Below are positions 8,711-16,936 of a stretch of DNA of 64,000 bases, in pieces. The notes beneath the pieces were generated by a model. It saw only the letters and a program-made list of their open reading frames with translations. It was not told the DNA's origin and did no database searches. The stretch comes from Paenibacillus baekrokdamisoli (GTDB lineage: Bacteria; Bacillota; Bacilli; Paenibacillales; Paenibacillaceae): positions 2,914,001-2,978,000 of the forward strand of contig NZ_AP019308.1 in NCBI RefSeq assembly GCF_003945345.1, given 5' to 3'. Each line of letters starts with the position of its first letter. The first letter of the stretch is position 1. The position numbers and the translations under genes were made by a program.

Positions 8711-8718
8711 TTTCAAAA

Positions 8719-11700
8719 ATGTTACTTTCACAAACAGAATACCGGAAGGTGTGGCAACCATTGCAAAAATTAGTATTGTTCTACGATAAGACTTTCCCGT
8801 TTGCGGGAGAACGTCCAACTGAGCAAGCTCTTAACTATCTTAATGAGGCTTTTAAAGTTGTTACTGCCGAGCAATTAGCTGACCAATTATCGGATGCTGA
8901 CGTATATATCCATCTTCATGGTACGTATTTCCCTAAACAAGCTTGGCAGGCGATTTTAGCTCATGTTAGCTTGGGCAAAGGCCTCGTTTTTGCCGGCGGC
9001 GCTCCTTTCAAGACACCTGTCTATCAAGAGAATGGCGAATGGATTCAAGAGCTTGAGCAGACCGCCTATCACCAGCAGCTTCATATCAATGAAGCGCTTG
9101 TTGTCTCAACAACTGGCATTAATACGTTGAAGGCGAACCACGATCTCCCTTTGTTCGCTGCCTATGAATCGCTTTTCTCGGTGGAACCAACTTACGGGCT
9201 TGTCCTTCATGTGACACATACTGATGACCGTCCAGGCGAGCTTGGCTCAGGTGGCCCTATCGATGCTCATATATATCCATTACTGAGAGGAATCAGCGGT
9301 GATGGCTTACAGCGCGAACTCTCAGCTCCTGCTATTCTGCTCGAGCATACAAAGGGGAAATTCAGCGGGGGACGTTGGCTCTTCGTCAGTCAAACCCTTT
9401 CAAGCAGCTTCTGGCAGGGCGATGGCGTGAGAGCGTTAAACGAGTGGGCAGCATTCGCGGCTCAAGGCGTAACAGAGCTTTGGCTGAAACCAAACTACGG
9501 CTCATATGAGCTCGGTGAACGTTCCGTACTGATGCTACAAGGGCAGCAGCTTCTTCCTGCTCGTCAGCAGCTAACGGCTGCACCGTCCGTAAAACGCAAT
9601 ACGCCCCTACAAGACAATAAGACAAGCTGGACCTTCAAGATTAGCGTTTATAAAGCGAAGAATAGCGAAGAAGCCAAATCGAATCCAGTCTTCATCTATG
9701 AAGAAGAACGTTTCTTGACCGCATGGCGGGGAGAATTGGAATTAAGCATTGGCCGAGAGCTTGCGATTACGCGCTTCACGCTGCCTTTTGAGATAGAAGC
9801 AGGTTACTACGCGGTGGAATGCGAAACGGTATCCAGCACTGGCGAGCGCAGAATTCTTCGACAAGGGTTCTGGGGATTCGATCAAGCGCTGCTCACCTCC
9901 GGCGAGATGATTACCTGTGACCGCGACTATTTCTGGAAGAACGGCAGCCCTCTTCCAATCGTGGGAATGACGTATATGACTAGCGATGTAGCTCGCAAAT
10001 ACTTATTCCTCCCTAACGCAGCAGTATGGGATCGTGATATGGCCCAAATGAAATGTGCCGGTATTAACGCGATTCGCACAGGTATTTGGACAGCCTGGCG
10101 CAATATTATGTTTGTAGACGGTCATCCTTACGAAGAAGTACTGCGTGCCATTGATGCCTTCTTCCTGACGGCCAAACGGCATGATCTTGAGGTAACCTTC
10201 AATTTCTTCTCGTTCACGCCTGAGTGCTGGGAAGGGGTCAATCCATTCTTGGATCCGCGCAGCGTAGAAGCGCAGAAACGTCTGATCTCGGCTGTTGTAA
10301 CACGGCATGCGAAATCCTCTCATGTACATTGGGATTTGATCAATGAGCCTTCCATGTTTGATCCCAAACGGGCTTTCAGTGCTGGACCGCGTTCGAGCCA
10401 TGACGAATTCGAGCGTGCTCATTTCCTGCAATGGCTTATTGAACGTCACGGAACAATCCGTCAGCTGCAAGAGAGCTGGAATATGACACCTGACGAGCTG
10501 CCTTCCTTTGAGGCGGCGAAGATTCCTGAACCAAGCGATATTAACTTCAACACAACCGAACAGCTCACCAAAAAAGGCGGCCCATGGCTTGATTACACGC
10601 TATTCTCCATGGATATGCACAATCGCTGGGCAGCTGATTTAATCGATACGATACGTTCGATCCAGCCTAAACAGCTGGTTACAGTCGGACAAGACGAAGG
10701 CCTTGGCGCTCAGCGTCCATCCCCTTTCTTCTATGCAGAGGCGGTTGACTATACAACCGTTCACTCCTGGTGGAAAATGGATGACCTCGTATGGGATGGC
10801 ATCTTCTCCAAAGCGATCGATAAGCCCAATGTCATTCAGGAAACGGGCATCATGTATGTCGAGACACCAGATGGCCGGGCTAAGCGGAGCGAGGAAGAGC
10901 TTCGTAATATTCTGGAGCGGAAATATGCATATGCTTTCTCTACTGGCGGAGCGGGTGCTGTTCAATGGATCTGGAATATTAACTTTTATATGAACAATGT
11001 GAATGAATCACATATCGGCGCACTGCGAGCGGATGGAACAGAGAAACCGGAAGCGTCGGTATCTTATGACTTCGGTGCCTTTATGGGCCAAATCGGACAT
11101 CTATTCGTGGGACGGGAGCTTGAAGAGGTTGCCGTGGTATTCCCGTATTCCAACGACTTCTCCAACCGTGCTCTTGCTTATGAAGCAACGAGCAGATCGA
11201 TTCGGACCTTATCCTACTCGATGAATGTTCATGCCCGCGGTCTGAGTGAGTATCATCTTGAATCGCTTGCGGCTTCGAAACCCAGGCTGATCATCGTGCC
11301 GAGTCCTCACAATTTCAGCAGTCAAGCGTTGAAACAGCTGATCCAGCACATACGTAACAATGGCGGAACCTTGCTTATTACGGGACCTATCGGGCTTGAC
11401 GAGTACTGGCGTCCAGTAAATCGACTGACTTCCGAGCTAGGGCTGGCACATTCGAGCGTTGGCAATCTGCTTCGTGAAGAGCTGCTGGAATTGAACGGTA
11501 GAATAATGCCCGTGTCATTCGGCGGCGCTCATATTGCTGACAGCAGCAAGCAGATTACCCATCCGGCTAACGGCGCTGCGCAGCTGACAGATGTTGAGCT
11601 TGGATCCGGACGCCTGCTCTGGTGCCCACTTCCGCTCGAATTAAATGAACGGCGTGAGCCGCTTGAAGCTGTCTATGCAGAAGCTCTTTCGAAGGCCGGC

Positions 11701-11964
11701 GTATCAACCGAGTTCGAATGGCTGCATGGGGGCGAGCTTCCAGGAGTCTATGGCCGCAAACTCGCTTTTGCCAAAGGTTCACTGTATATCTTCGTCTCTG
11801 AACTAGGCAGCGATGCAGCTATCTCTGTAAGAGATCGTCAATCAGGCAAAATTTATTCGTTTACACTCGGACAAGAACGCTCTGTATTATTTGCCACAGA
11901 TGCTAACGGTAAACTACTAGCTGTTTACCGTCCGAATGAGGTTCACATTGACGTTATGGAATAA
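8719..11964 (+). CDS. Clan GH-A glycoside hydrolase (GH42/GH5-like), cytoplasmic
   Basis: A 1081-aa protein without signal peptide. An N-terminal domain of about 400 residues is followed by a TIM-barrel. The acid/base motif WDLINEPS places Glu543 and the nucleophile motif VIQETGIMYVE places Glu708, the clan GH-A arrangement. After the barrel comes a Rossmann-like domain resembling the beta-galactosidase trimerisation domain (about 810-930) and a small C-terminal beta domain. It probably hydrolyses oligosaccharides inside the cell; substrate unknown. The ATG at 8719 is the only usable start (stop codon TAA at 8704) although no ribosome site precedes it. Divergent from a LacI gene. Confidence 0.85.
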   Translation: MLLSQTEYRKVWQPLQKLVLFYDKTFPFAGERPTEQALNYLNEAFKVVTAEQLADQLSDADVYIHLHGTYFPKQAWQAILAHVSLGKGLVFAGGAPFKTPVYQENGEWIQELEQTAYHQQLHINEALVVSTTGINTLKANHDLPLFAAYESLFSVEPTYGLVLHVTHTDDRPGELGSGGPIDAHIYPLLRGISGDGLQRELSAPAILLEHTKGKFSGGRWLFVSQTLSSSFWQGDGVRALNEWAAFAAQGVTELWLKPNYGSYELGERSVLMLQGQQLLPARQQLTAAPSVKRNTPLQDNKTSWTFKISVYKAKNSEEAKSNPVFIYEEERFLTAWRGELELSIGRELAITRFTLPFEIEAGYYAVECETVSSTGERRILRQGFWGFDQALLTSGEMITCDRDYFWKNGSPLPIVGMTYMTSDVARKYLFLPNAAVWDRDMAQMKCAGINAIRTGIWTAWRNIMFVDGHPYEEVLRAIDAFFLTAKRHDLEVTFNFFSFTPECWEGVNPFLDPRSVEAQKRLISAVVTRHAKSSHVHWDLINEPSMFDPKRAFSAGPRSSHDEFERAHFLQWLIERHGTIRQLQESWNMTPDELPSFEAAKIPEPSDINFNTTEQLTKKGGPWLDYTLFSMDMHNRWAADLIDTIRSIQPKQLVTVGQDEGLGAQRPSPFFYAEAVDYTTVHSWWKMDDLVWDGIFSKAIDKPNVIQETGIMYVETPDGRAKRSEEELRNILERKYAYAFSTGGAGAVQWIWNINFYMNNVNESHIGALRADGTEKPEASVSYDFGAFMGQIGHLFVGRELEEVAVVFPYSNDFSNRALAYEATSRSIRTLSYSMNVHARGLSEYHLESLAASKPRLIIVPSPHNFSSQALKQLIQHIRNNGGTLLITGPIGLDEYWRPVNRLTSELGLAHSSVGNLLREELLELNGRIMPVSFGGAHIADSSKQITHPANGAAQLTDVELGSGRLLWCPLPLELNERREPLEAVYAEALSKAGVSTEFEWLHGGELPGVYGRKLAFAKGSLYIFVSELGSDAAISVRDRQSGKIYSFTLGQERSVLFATDANGKLLAVYRPNEVHIDVME

Positions 11965-11994
11965 CGAAATTTAGAATATAGCTTTCAACTTTAA

Positions 11995-12050
11995 AAGGGG
12001 TTTGCCAATCGTAGCTTTTTGCTGCAATTGGCAGCCCCTTGCTTGTTTAA
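11995..12050 (+). terminator. Intrinsic terminator of the glycosidase gene
   Basis: AAGGGGTTTGCCAAT (11995-12009) pairs with ATTGGCAGCCCCTT (12027-12040), followed by TGCTTGTTT. It begins 31 bases after the stop codon. Confidence 0.8.
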
Positions 12051-12201
12051 AGGAAGACAACTACCGAGGTTCCAGACTTATCCCCCCTTTAATAAAATGG
12101 TAAACTTTTACACGATTGATTCGCGGTTCACCTATCCCTCTGTTATACTAAGCAGTGGACCTATTGTTTCCAAATTTTTATAGAAAAAGAGGGATTAGAG
12201 G

Positions 12202-13722
12202 ATGGAGAAATCTGCTTCAACGACGACGCCGGAACAAGCTGAATTTCGTATGACCAGTATCATGGTGCCTTTATTCGCCATTATTGCAGGCGTATTCATG
12301 GTTATACTGGATTCAACGGCAATGAATGTAGCCTTATCCAGTCTAGTTAAGGACTTCAACTCCCAGCTGCCAACGCTGCAGTGGACAGTAACAGGCTATT
12401 TGCTTGCACAAGCCGCTGTAATTCCGTTAGCTGGCTGGTTATCGGACCGTTATGGGGCAAAGAACATCTTCCTGATGTCCGTTATTCTGTTTACCATCGG
12501 TTCTGCTCTATGTGCAACACCGAATACCGCAGAATGGCTAATCGTATTCCGAGTGCTCCAAGGACTTGGCGGCGGTTTCGTACTCCCCGTTGCGATGGCG
12601 TATATATTCCGTCTTAGCCCTCCTCATAAGGTTGGAGCTATTATGGGGATGATGGGTGTACCGATTCTGTTCGCTCCTGCGATTGGTCCTTCCTTAGCAG
12701 GCTGGCTGGTAGAATATCACTCCTGGCGGTGGATTTTCCTTCTTAATGTTCCAATCGGTATCATCTGTGTCCTTGTAGGGGTCAAATATTTACCAAAAGT
12801 TGCTCGCAACGCGGTAGCCGGTATGGATTGGCTCGGCATGCTGCTTGGACCACTAGCATTCTCGGCTTTATCATACGGGGTGAGTGAAGGCGCACATAGC
12901 TGGTCTTCTGGTAAAACGATAGGCGGCCTGATCATCGGCGGTATTTCTCTGATCCTATTCGTTATTGTGGAATTACGAGTGAAAACGCCACTACTAGAGC
13001 TTCGTGTATTCAAATCTATAGACTTCTCGCTCGGGATCGTTGTGCAGTGGGTGGCGCAGTTCGCACTGTATGGGGCAATCTTTCTTATGCCGCAGTTCCT
13101 GCAGCAGGTTCGCGGGTTTGGCGCATTCGACACAGGTCTTACGCTCATACCGCAAGCAGTTGCCTCTGGTCTCATGATGCCGATTGCCGGATTGTTGTAT
13201 GACCGGATTGGGGTACGCTGGCTTGTTGTTGTTGGGCTCACTCTCGTATCGGGAGCCATCTTTCAGTACTCGCTTGTGGATGCAACAACTGTCGCAAGTG
13301 ATTTAATCCTACCTCTAATTATGGCAGGTATGGGTATGGGCCTTATGATGATGCCGCTTAATACTCACTTAATGAGCAAAGCTCCAAGGAACTTAGTTAG
13401 CCGTGTCACATCTATTACGAACGGCCTGCAAATGGTCATTAACTCACTAGCCGTTGCAAGTCTTGTAACGATTCTGACCTCAAGAGTTAAAACGCATGCC
13501 GATGAGCTTCAGAAAGCAGCAGGCTCAGGTGGAAAAGTGAGTAAGGAAGTTATGCTCACAGCAGGCGTTCAAGGCTTCGACGATACATTCCGCATAATGA
13601 TCTTTATCGCTTTATTCGGCGCCATACTTGGACTGGTGCTTCGTCGCACAAAGAAGCAGCCCCTGTCGCTAAGCGCTGAAGATGATAGTGCAAGTGCATC
13701 TGCCGGACTCATGCACGGCTAG
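12202..13722 (+). CDS. DHA2-family (EmrB/QacA) MFS drug exporter
   Basis: A 506-aa membrane protein with about 14 helices. Motifs include GWLSDRYGAKN (motif A, about residues 78-88), LDSTAMNVAL in helix 1 (motif D1 of the 14-helix class) and GPSLAGWLVEYHSWRWIFLLN (motif C region, in which the GP pair bends helix 5). Members export drugs, dyes or antibiotics by proton antiport. GAGGGATTAGAGG precedes the ATG. It stands alone with its own terminator and no adjacent TetR or MarR regulator, so the substrate is unknown. Confidence 0.9.
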   Translation: MEKSASTTTPEQAEFRMTSIMVPLFAIIAGVFMVILDSTAMNVALSSLVKDFNSQLPTLQWTVTGYLLAQAAVIPLAGWLSDRYGAKNIFLMSVILFTIGSALCATPNTAEWLIVFRVLQGLGGGFVLPVAMAYIFRLSPPHKVGAIMGMMGVPILFAPAIGPSLAGWLVEYHSWRWIFLLNVPIGIICVLVGVKYLPKVARNAVAGMDWLGMLLGPLAFSALSYGVSEGAHSWSSGKTIGGLIIGGISLILFVIVELRVKTPLLELRVFKSIDFSLGIVVQWVAQFALYGAIFLMPQFLQQVRGFGAFDTGLTLIPQAVASGLMMPIAGLLYDRIGVRWLVVVGLTLVSGAIFQYSLVDATTVASDLILPLIMAGMGMGLMMMPLNTHLMSKAPRNLVSRVTSITNGLQMVINSLAVASLVTILTSRVKTHADELQKAAGSGGKVSKEVMLTAGVQGFDDTFRIMIFIALFGAILGLVLRRTKKQPLSLSAEDDSASASAGLMHG

Positions 13723-13770
13723 GAAGCATCCTTTACTTCGAGTTCCGCAAGGTACGGTTCACTACTAATA

Positions 13771-13832
13771 AGAGGCCCTATCCCGATTATCCATTTACGG
13801 ATCATCGAGATGGGCCTCTTGTTATTTATACT
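13771..13832 (+). terminator. Long stem terminator after the MFS gene
   Basis: AGAGGCCC (13771-13778) pairs with GGGCCTCT (13812-13819), and the inner arms (TCCCGATTATCC with GGATCATCGAGA) extend the stem imperfectly. TTGTTATTTAT follows. It may also stop the convergent nitroreductase transcript. Confidence 0.82.
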
Positions 13833-13875
13833 CCATATTCTCCATGTACTGAATAGTCTTCGTCATTGACACAGA

Positions 13876-14445
13876 CTATTCAAACCAAATTGTCTTCTCC
13901 GAAGCAGGATGGCGCCGAACAACAGGTGCTGCCATATCGGGAATACCCAGATAGATAAATCCAAGCATCTTGTCCTGAGGACGAAGATCGAAGCTCTCAT
14001 TCATAAGTGGATGATAGCAAGGCTCTCCAGAACGCCATACCGCACCTAATCCAAGGGCATGAATCGCCAGCAGCATATTCTGGATAGCAGCATTAACCGC
14101 TCCATATTCCTCCAGCTCAATAATTTCTTTACGATCACTCGGTGTGACGGCTACTGCGATAATAACAGGGGCACGCAGTGCTTTTTTTCGGGCACCCTCA
14201 ACCTTCAGGAGATTCTCAGGTGAATCAGGATCCTCATGGTCCGCTAAAGCAATTCGAGCAAGCGCATGACCGAGCCGTTCTCGACCTTCCCCGCTTAATA
14301 CGAAAAACTGCCATGGCTCGGTCAGCCTATGATTCGGTGCCCATACTCCAGCTTCCAGAATCGTTTCAATCGTCTCCTTGGCAATCGGATCCGGTTTCAC
14401 TTTCCCTATACTTCTTCTTGTTCGTATAGCTTCCAAGACATCCAT
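13876..14445 (-). CDS. Nitroreductase-family FMN enzyme
   Basis: A 189-aa flavoprotein. The N-terminal FMN-phosphate motif is AIRTRRSIGKVK, followed by NHRLTEPWQFFVL and, near the C-terminus, GLGAVWRSGEP and LGFIYLGIP. The family reduces nitroaromatics, quinones or enones with NAD(P)H and works as a dimer. The ATG at 14445 follows GGGAGGT by 7 bases; an in-frame start 45 bases further up lacks a site. A single-gene unit between the MFS exporter and the 141-bp repeat. The in vivo substrate is unknown. Confidence 0.88.
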   Translation of the reverse strand: MDVLEAIRTRRSIGKVKPDPIAKETIETILEAGVWAPNHRLTEPWQFFVLSGEGRERLGHALARIALADHEDPDSPENLLKVEGARKKALRAPVIIAVAVTPSDRKEIIELEEYGAVNAAIQNMLLAIHALGLGAVWRSGEPCYHPLMNESFDLRPQDKMLGFIYLGIPDMAAPVVRRHPASEKTIWFE

Positions 14446-14538
14446 CTGCTTAACCTCCCATTCAATGTTTCTTTTCTTACATACTAGCATAAGGAAGGCT
14501 TCATTTCACGAAAGCAGTCGATTCTATCATGTGTGTCC

Positions 14539-14679
14539 GCGTAGAAGCCCGCTGCGCGGACGGATCATTCTTACGATCGCTGTTGTCTCCCTATTTCTCG
14601 ATTCTATCCCTTAGGGGTAGAAATAAGGAGACAAAGGCGAACGCTATCGCTTCTTCAGAACGATTCCGTCCGCTTCGCT
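14539..14679. repeat. 141-bp dispersed palindromic repeat, copy 1
   Basis: The same 141-base sequence occurs at 32758-32898 in the same orientation; I found one mismatch (C in CTATTTCTCG here, T in the other copy). Within the unit the two halves pair imperfectly: GCGGACGG near both ends, TTGTCTCC and TATTTCT with AGAAATA and GGAGACAA, and a central CCCTTAGGGG. It could be a non-autonomous mobile element (MITE or REP-like) or a structured transcribed repeat. There is no ORF inside. Confidence 0.9.
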
Positions 14680-14925
14680 TTTGTTTCGTGTTGGCAAGCA
14701 CTGATTTTGATGAGGTATACATTCTGACTCTGGCTCGAAAGTGCAGCACTGATTTCACAGGCAAATGTCTGCCAGCTTACCCCTCTCTTCAGGGGATGTT
14801 GGAATATGTACCTCCCTCTTGGCATTCGTCCAAGTAAACTTGCCTGATAATCATCATAATTTGCCGCACGTGTTATCTTTATTGATTAGCTGTTTTATTA
14901 AGAAATTACGATATTCCTTCAAAAG
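14680..14925. other. Region with no recognisable gene
   Basis: About 245 bases between the repeat and the CDF terminator. No ORF with a ribosome site and family resemblance was found on either strand. A weak Fur-like sequence (TGATAATCATCATAA, about 14843-14857) is present but has no adjacent gene oriented to use it. Confidence 0.5.
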
Positions 14926-14953
14926 AAAAGGAACCCCAATCATTGGGATTCCT
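14921..14953 (-). terminator. Terminator overlapping the CDF stop codon
   Basis: On the minus strand GGAATCCCAAT and ATTGGGGTTCC form an 11-bp stem with one G-T pair, followed by TTTTCTTTT. The TGA stop of the CDF gene spans the arm and loop, so the last codons are part of the terminator. Confidence 0.85.
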
Positions 14954-15839
14954 CTGGGTACCATGGATTCAAATGAATCAGCACTTCATCTACATCACTA
15001 TGCTGCTCCATGATTCCTTTTTTGATTTCACGGGAGATATCATGTCCTTGCTGTATCGTTAATTCTGCTGGAATGCTGACCCTAGCATCTATTAGTACAT
15101 AATGACCGTGTTCCCTTGCCCGTAAGCGGTCAATCCGTTTGACTTGTGGAATCGAGTTGATATGTTCGGCAAATGCGTTCAAGCGATCCAAGCTGACGGT
15201 TTTCTCCATTAGTGTATCCATCGTTTCTTGAGACATATGAATCGCTAATCTCAGGACGAGAATCGAAACCACTATTCCCGCTACAGGATCGCCATAGGCT
15301 AGAAAATGAATGTCATATTTATCTCCAAGCAATGCTAATGCGATCCCGACAACAGCTGCAATTGATGCATAGACGTCAGCAAGATGATCATAGGCAGTGG
15401 CGATTAAGCCCTTACTATTGATCCTTCTGCCGATTCGGATTGTATAAATGTACAAGATCTGTTTCCAAATAAGAGAAATGGCAGCTGCGATTAATGCAAT
15501 TACACTTGCTTTTGCAGGCTCCTCAAATAGAGAGGACACGGCATGGTAACCGATATACATAGCCGCTAATCCTAAGATTATAGCTACAATTCCGGAACTA
15601 ATCACCTCTGCTTTGCCATGACCATAAGGGTGATCCTCGTCAGCCGGCTGCTTTGATATTCGCATAGAACTTAGCGCCGCAACAGTTGCAATGACATCAC
15701 CAGCATTATGCACGCCGTCTGCAAGCAATACGGGACTATTAAATACAAATCCAACTATAATTTTCAGAGCGGTAAGAATTAAATTACTAATTAAGCTGAT
15801 CCATACGGCGATAAATGATTCATTGTTCCCCTTACTCAT
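14940..15839 (-). CDS. Cation diffusion facilitator (CDF) metal exporter
   Basis: A 299-aa membrane protein with six helices and a cytoplasmic C-terminal dimer domain. Metal-site motifs are LADGVHNAGDV in helix 2, HPYGHGKAEVI after helix 3, and YDHLADVYAS in helix 5 (a DxxxD pattern with His). CDF proteins export Zn, Mn, Fe, Co or Ni by proton antiport. The ATG at 15839 follows GGAGGG by 9 bases. This start overlaps the TGA of a 37-codon leader ORF as ATGA, so translation is probably coupled. Longest similarity from memory is to MntE/YeaB-type members; the metal is not fixed. Confidence 0.88.
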   Translation of the reverse strand: MSKGNNESFIAVWISLISNLILTALKIIVGFVFNSPVLLADGVHNAGDVIATVAALSSMRISKQPADEDHPYGHGKAEVISSGIVAIILGLAAMYIGYHAVSSLFEEPAKASVIALIAAAISLIWKQILYIYTIRIGRRINSKGLIATAYDHLADVYASIAAVVGIALALLGDKYDIHFLAYGDPVAGIVVSILVLRLAIHMSQETMDTLMEKTVSLDRLNAFAEHINSIPQVKRIDRLRAREHGHYVLIDARVSIPAELTIQQGHDISREIKKGIMEQHSDVDEVLIHLNPWYPEESQ

Positions 15840-15949
15840 CTTTGATGCCCTCCGCCGAAACTTTTTCCCCAAGGAAACAAAAACCCTTGACTAGGGTTCG
15901 TCAAGGGTTGGATATTTTTAAATGGATGGTCTAAATGAAGCTGATTCAT
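15836..15949 (-). CDS. Candidate leader peptide (37 aa) upstream of the CDF gene
   Basis: ATG at 15949 follows GTGGGG by 6 bases. The frame is open for 37 codons, starts MNQLHLDHPFKN, contains three histidines and ends GGGHQR. Its TGA overlaps the CDF ATG (ATGA). It lies wholly within the mRNA leader predicted from the promoter at 15981-16009, and the intrinsic terminator hairpin is inside its coding region. That layout fits translation-controlled attenuation. No homologue is recalled; it is inferred from signals only. Confidence 0.5.
   Translation of the reverse strand: MNQLHLDHPFKNIQPLTNPSQGFLFPWGKSFGGGHQR
15871..15909 (-). terminator. Attenuator-type terminator in the CDF leader
   Basis: On the minus strand AACCCTTGAC (15900-15909) pairs with GTCAAGGGTT (15882-15891) around an 8-base loop, then TTTTTGTTTCC. 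It lies about 60-90 bases after the predicted transcription start and 32 bases before the CDF ATG, so it should stop transcription before the gene unless prevented. Confidence 0.8.
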
Positions 15950-15980
15950 GATATTCCCCACAATATTAAGACATTCACTT

Positions 15981-16009
15981 ATTATACCATGAGCATTTTC
16001 AGATGCAAA
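15981..16009 (-). promoter_or_regulatory. Probable SigA promoter of the CDF transcript
   Basis: On the minus strand TTTGCA (16004-16009), 17-base spacer, TATAAT (15981-15986, perfect). Transcription would start near 15974, giving a leader of about 135 bases. Confidence 0.7.
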
Positions 16010-16067
16010 GTGATAAGGGACTATCCCTCAGGTCCTTATAGACCTTCAAGATAATCCCTCCTTATGC

Positions 16068-16904
16068 CTATAAACCGGCAGCTGTATATACTTTATCGAA
16101 GCCTGCTTTGGAGCGCTCGGCCAACGTCTCTGGAGAATCGGTAGGAGACTCAGCGGTAAGTATCTCTTGCGTGATTGCTCCCTTATAACCAATAGTATGC
16201 AGAGCACGAAGGAAGCCAGCCAAATCAATGACCCCTTCACCTGGATATACGCGACCATTGTCAAGTACGTCCGCAACAGGTACATCAATGGCATCATTGA
16301 TGTGTACATGTACGATTTGATCGGCGCGGAGTCTTTCAATATCAACAACCGTTAACTCGTTCGTATACCAATGATAGGCATCGAACAATAGTCCAACATT
16401 CGGCTCGCCGATCGCATCAATCCAGTCAAGCGTCTCTTCAAGTGTCCAGATGAATGGATTCTTCCATGCTGTGCGAAGATGATGCGGTCCAACGAATTCA
16501 AGCCCAAGACGGATACCATAAGCACCAAGAATTTGAGCACAAATGCGTAACCGTCTGGTAGCTAATACCGTGAAATGCGCTGCCTTCATATCCGTGGATG
16601 GCAGAATATACGTACAGCAGCTTGTACACCCAAGTGCGGCTGCAGCTGCAGCTGCTTGAGCAAGCTTTACGATTCCTTCACGGAAGACATCATCCGTTGA
16701 TCGCCATTCCACAGGAAGACCGATCGATCCAATCACGAGGTTATGGTTCTTCAGGAGCTCGCGAGCTCCTTCTACCCCATGACGTTCGATTAACCCTTGT
16801 GCATCTATATCTACGGCTTGAAAGCCGTACTTCGCAGCTAATTCGATCAAGCTTTCGTCATTTTCGATACGACCAAGCCCAGCACCTGATAATCCTCTAA
16901 GCAT
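16068..16904 (-). CDS. Sugar phosphate isomerase/epimerase-like TIM-barrel protein
   Basis: A 278-aa xylose-isomerase-like (AP endonuclease family 2) TIM barrel. Metal-site stretches include LGLEFVGPHHLR near residue 135, VGLLFDAYHWYTN near 165, and VHVHINDAID near 200, ending in GAITQEIL. Such enzymes (IolE, IolI, HyI types) isomerise or epimerise sugars or inosose. It follows the Gfo/Idh/MocA gene by 33 bases with its own GGAGGATTTT site. Together they form a two-gene operon divergent from an AraC regulator. The exact sugar is unknown. Confidence 0.85.
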   Translation of the reverse strand: MLRGLSGAGLGRIENDESLIELAAKYGFQAVDIDAQGLIERHGVEGARELLKNHNLVIGSIGLPVEWRSTDDVFREGIVKLAQAAAAAAALGCTSCCTYILPSTDMKAAHFTVLATRRLRICAQILGAYGIRLGLEFVGPHHLRTAWKNPFIWTLEETLDWIDAIGEPNVGLLFDAYHWYTNELTVVDIERLRADQIVHVHINDAIDVPVADVLDNGRVYPGEGVIDLAGFLRALHTIGYKGAITQEILTAESPTDSPETLAERSKAGFDKVYTAAGL

Positions 16905-16936
16905 TTAAAATCCTCCAAAGCGTTCATTTTGTATGA

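Noticed and set aside
14843-14857. Fur-box-like sequence TGATAATCATCATAA
   Set aside because: Two mismatches to the 15-bp consensus and no gene starts toward it on either strand.
15840-15980. Manganese or Ni/Co riboswitch upstream of the CDF gene
   Set aside because: The leader is too short before the terminator and I see none of the conserved yybP-ykoY or czcD riboswitch sequence blocks; the leader ORF explains the layout better.
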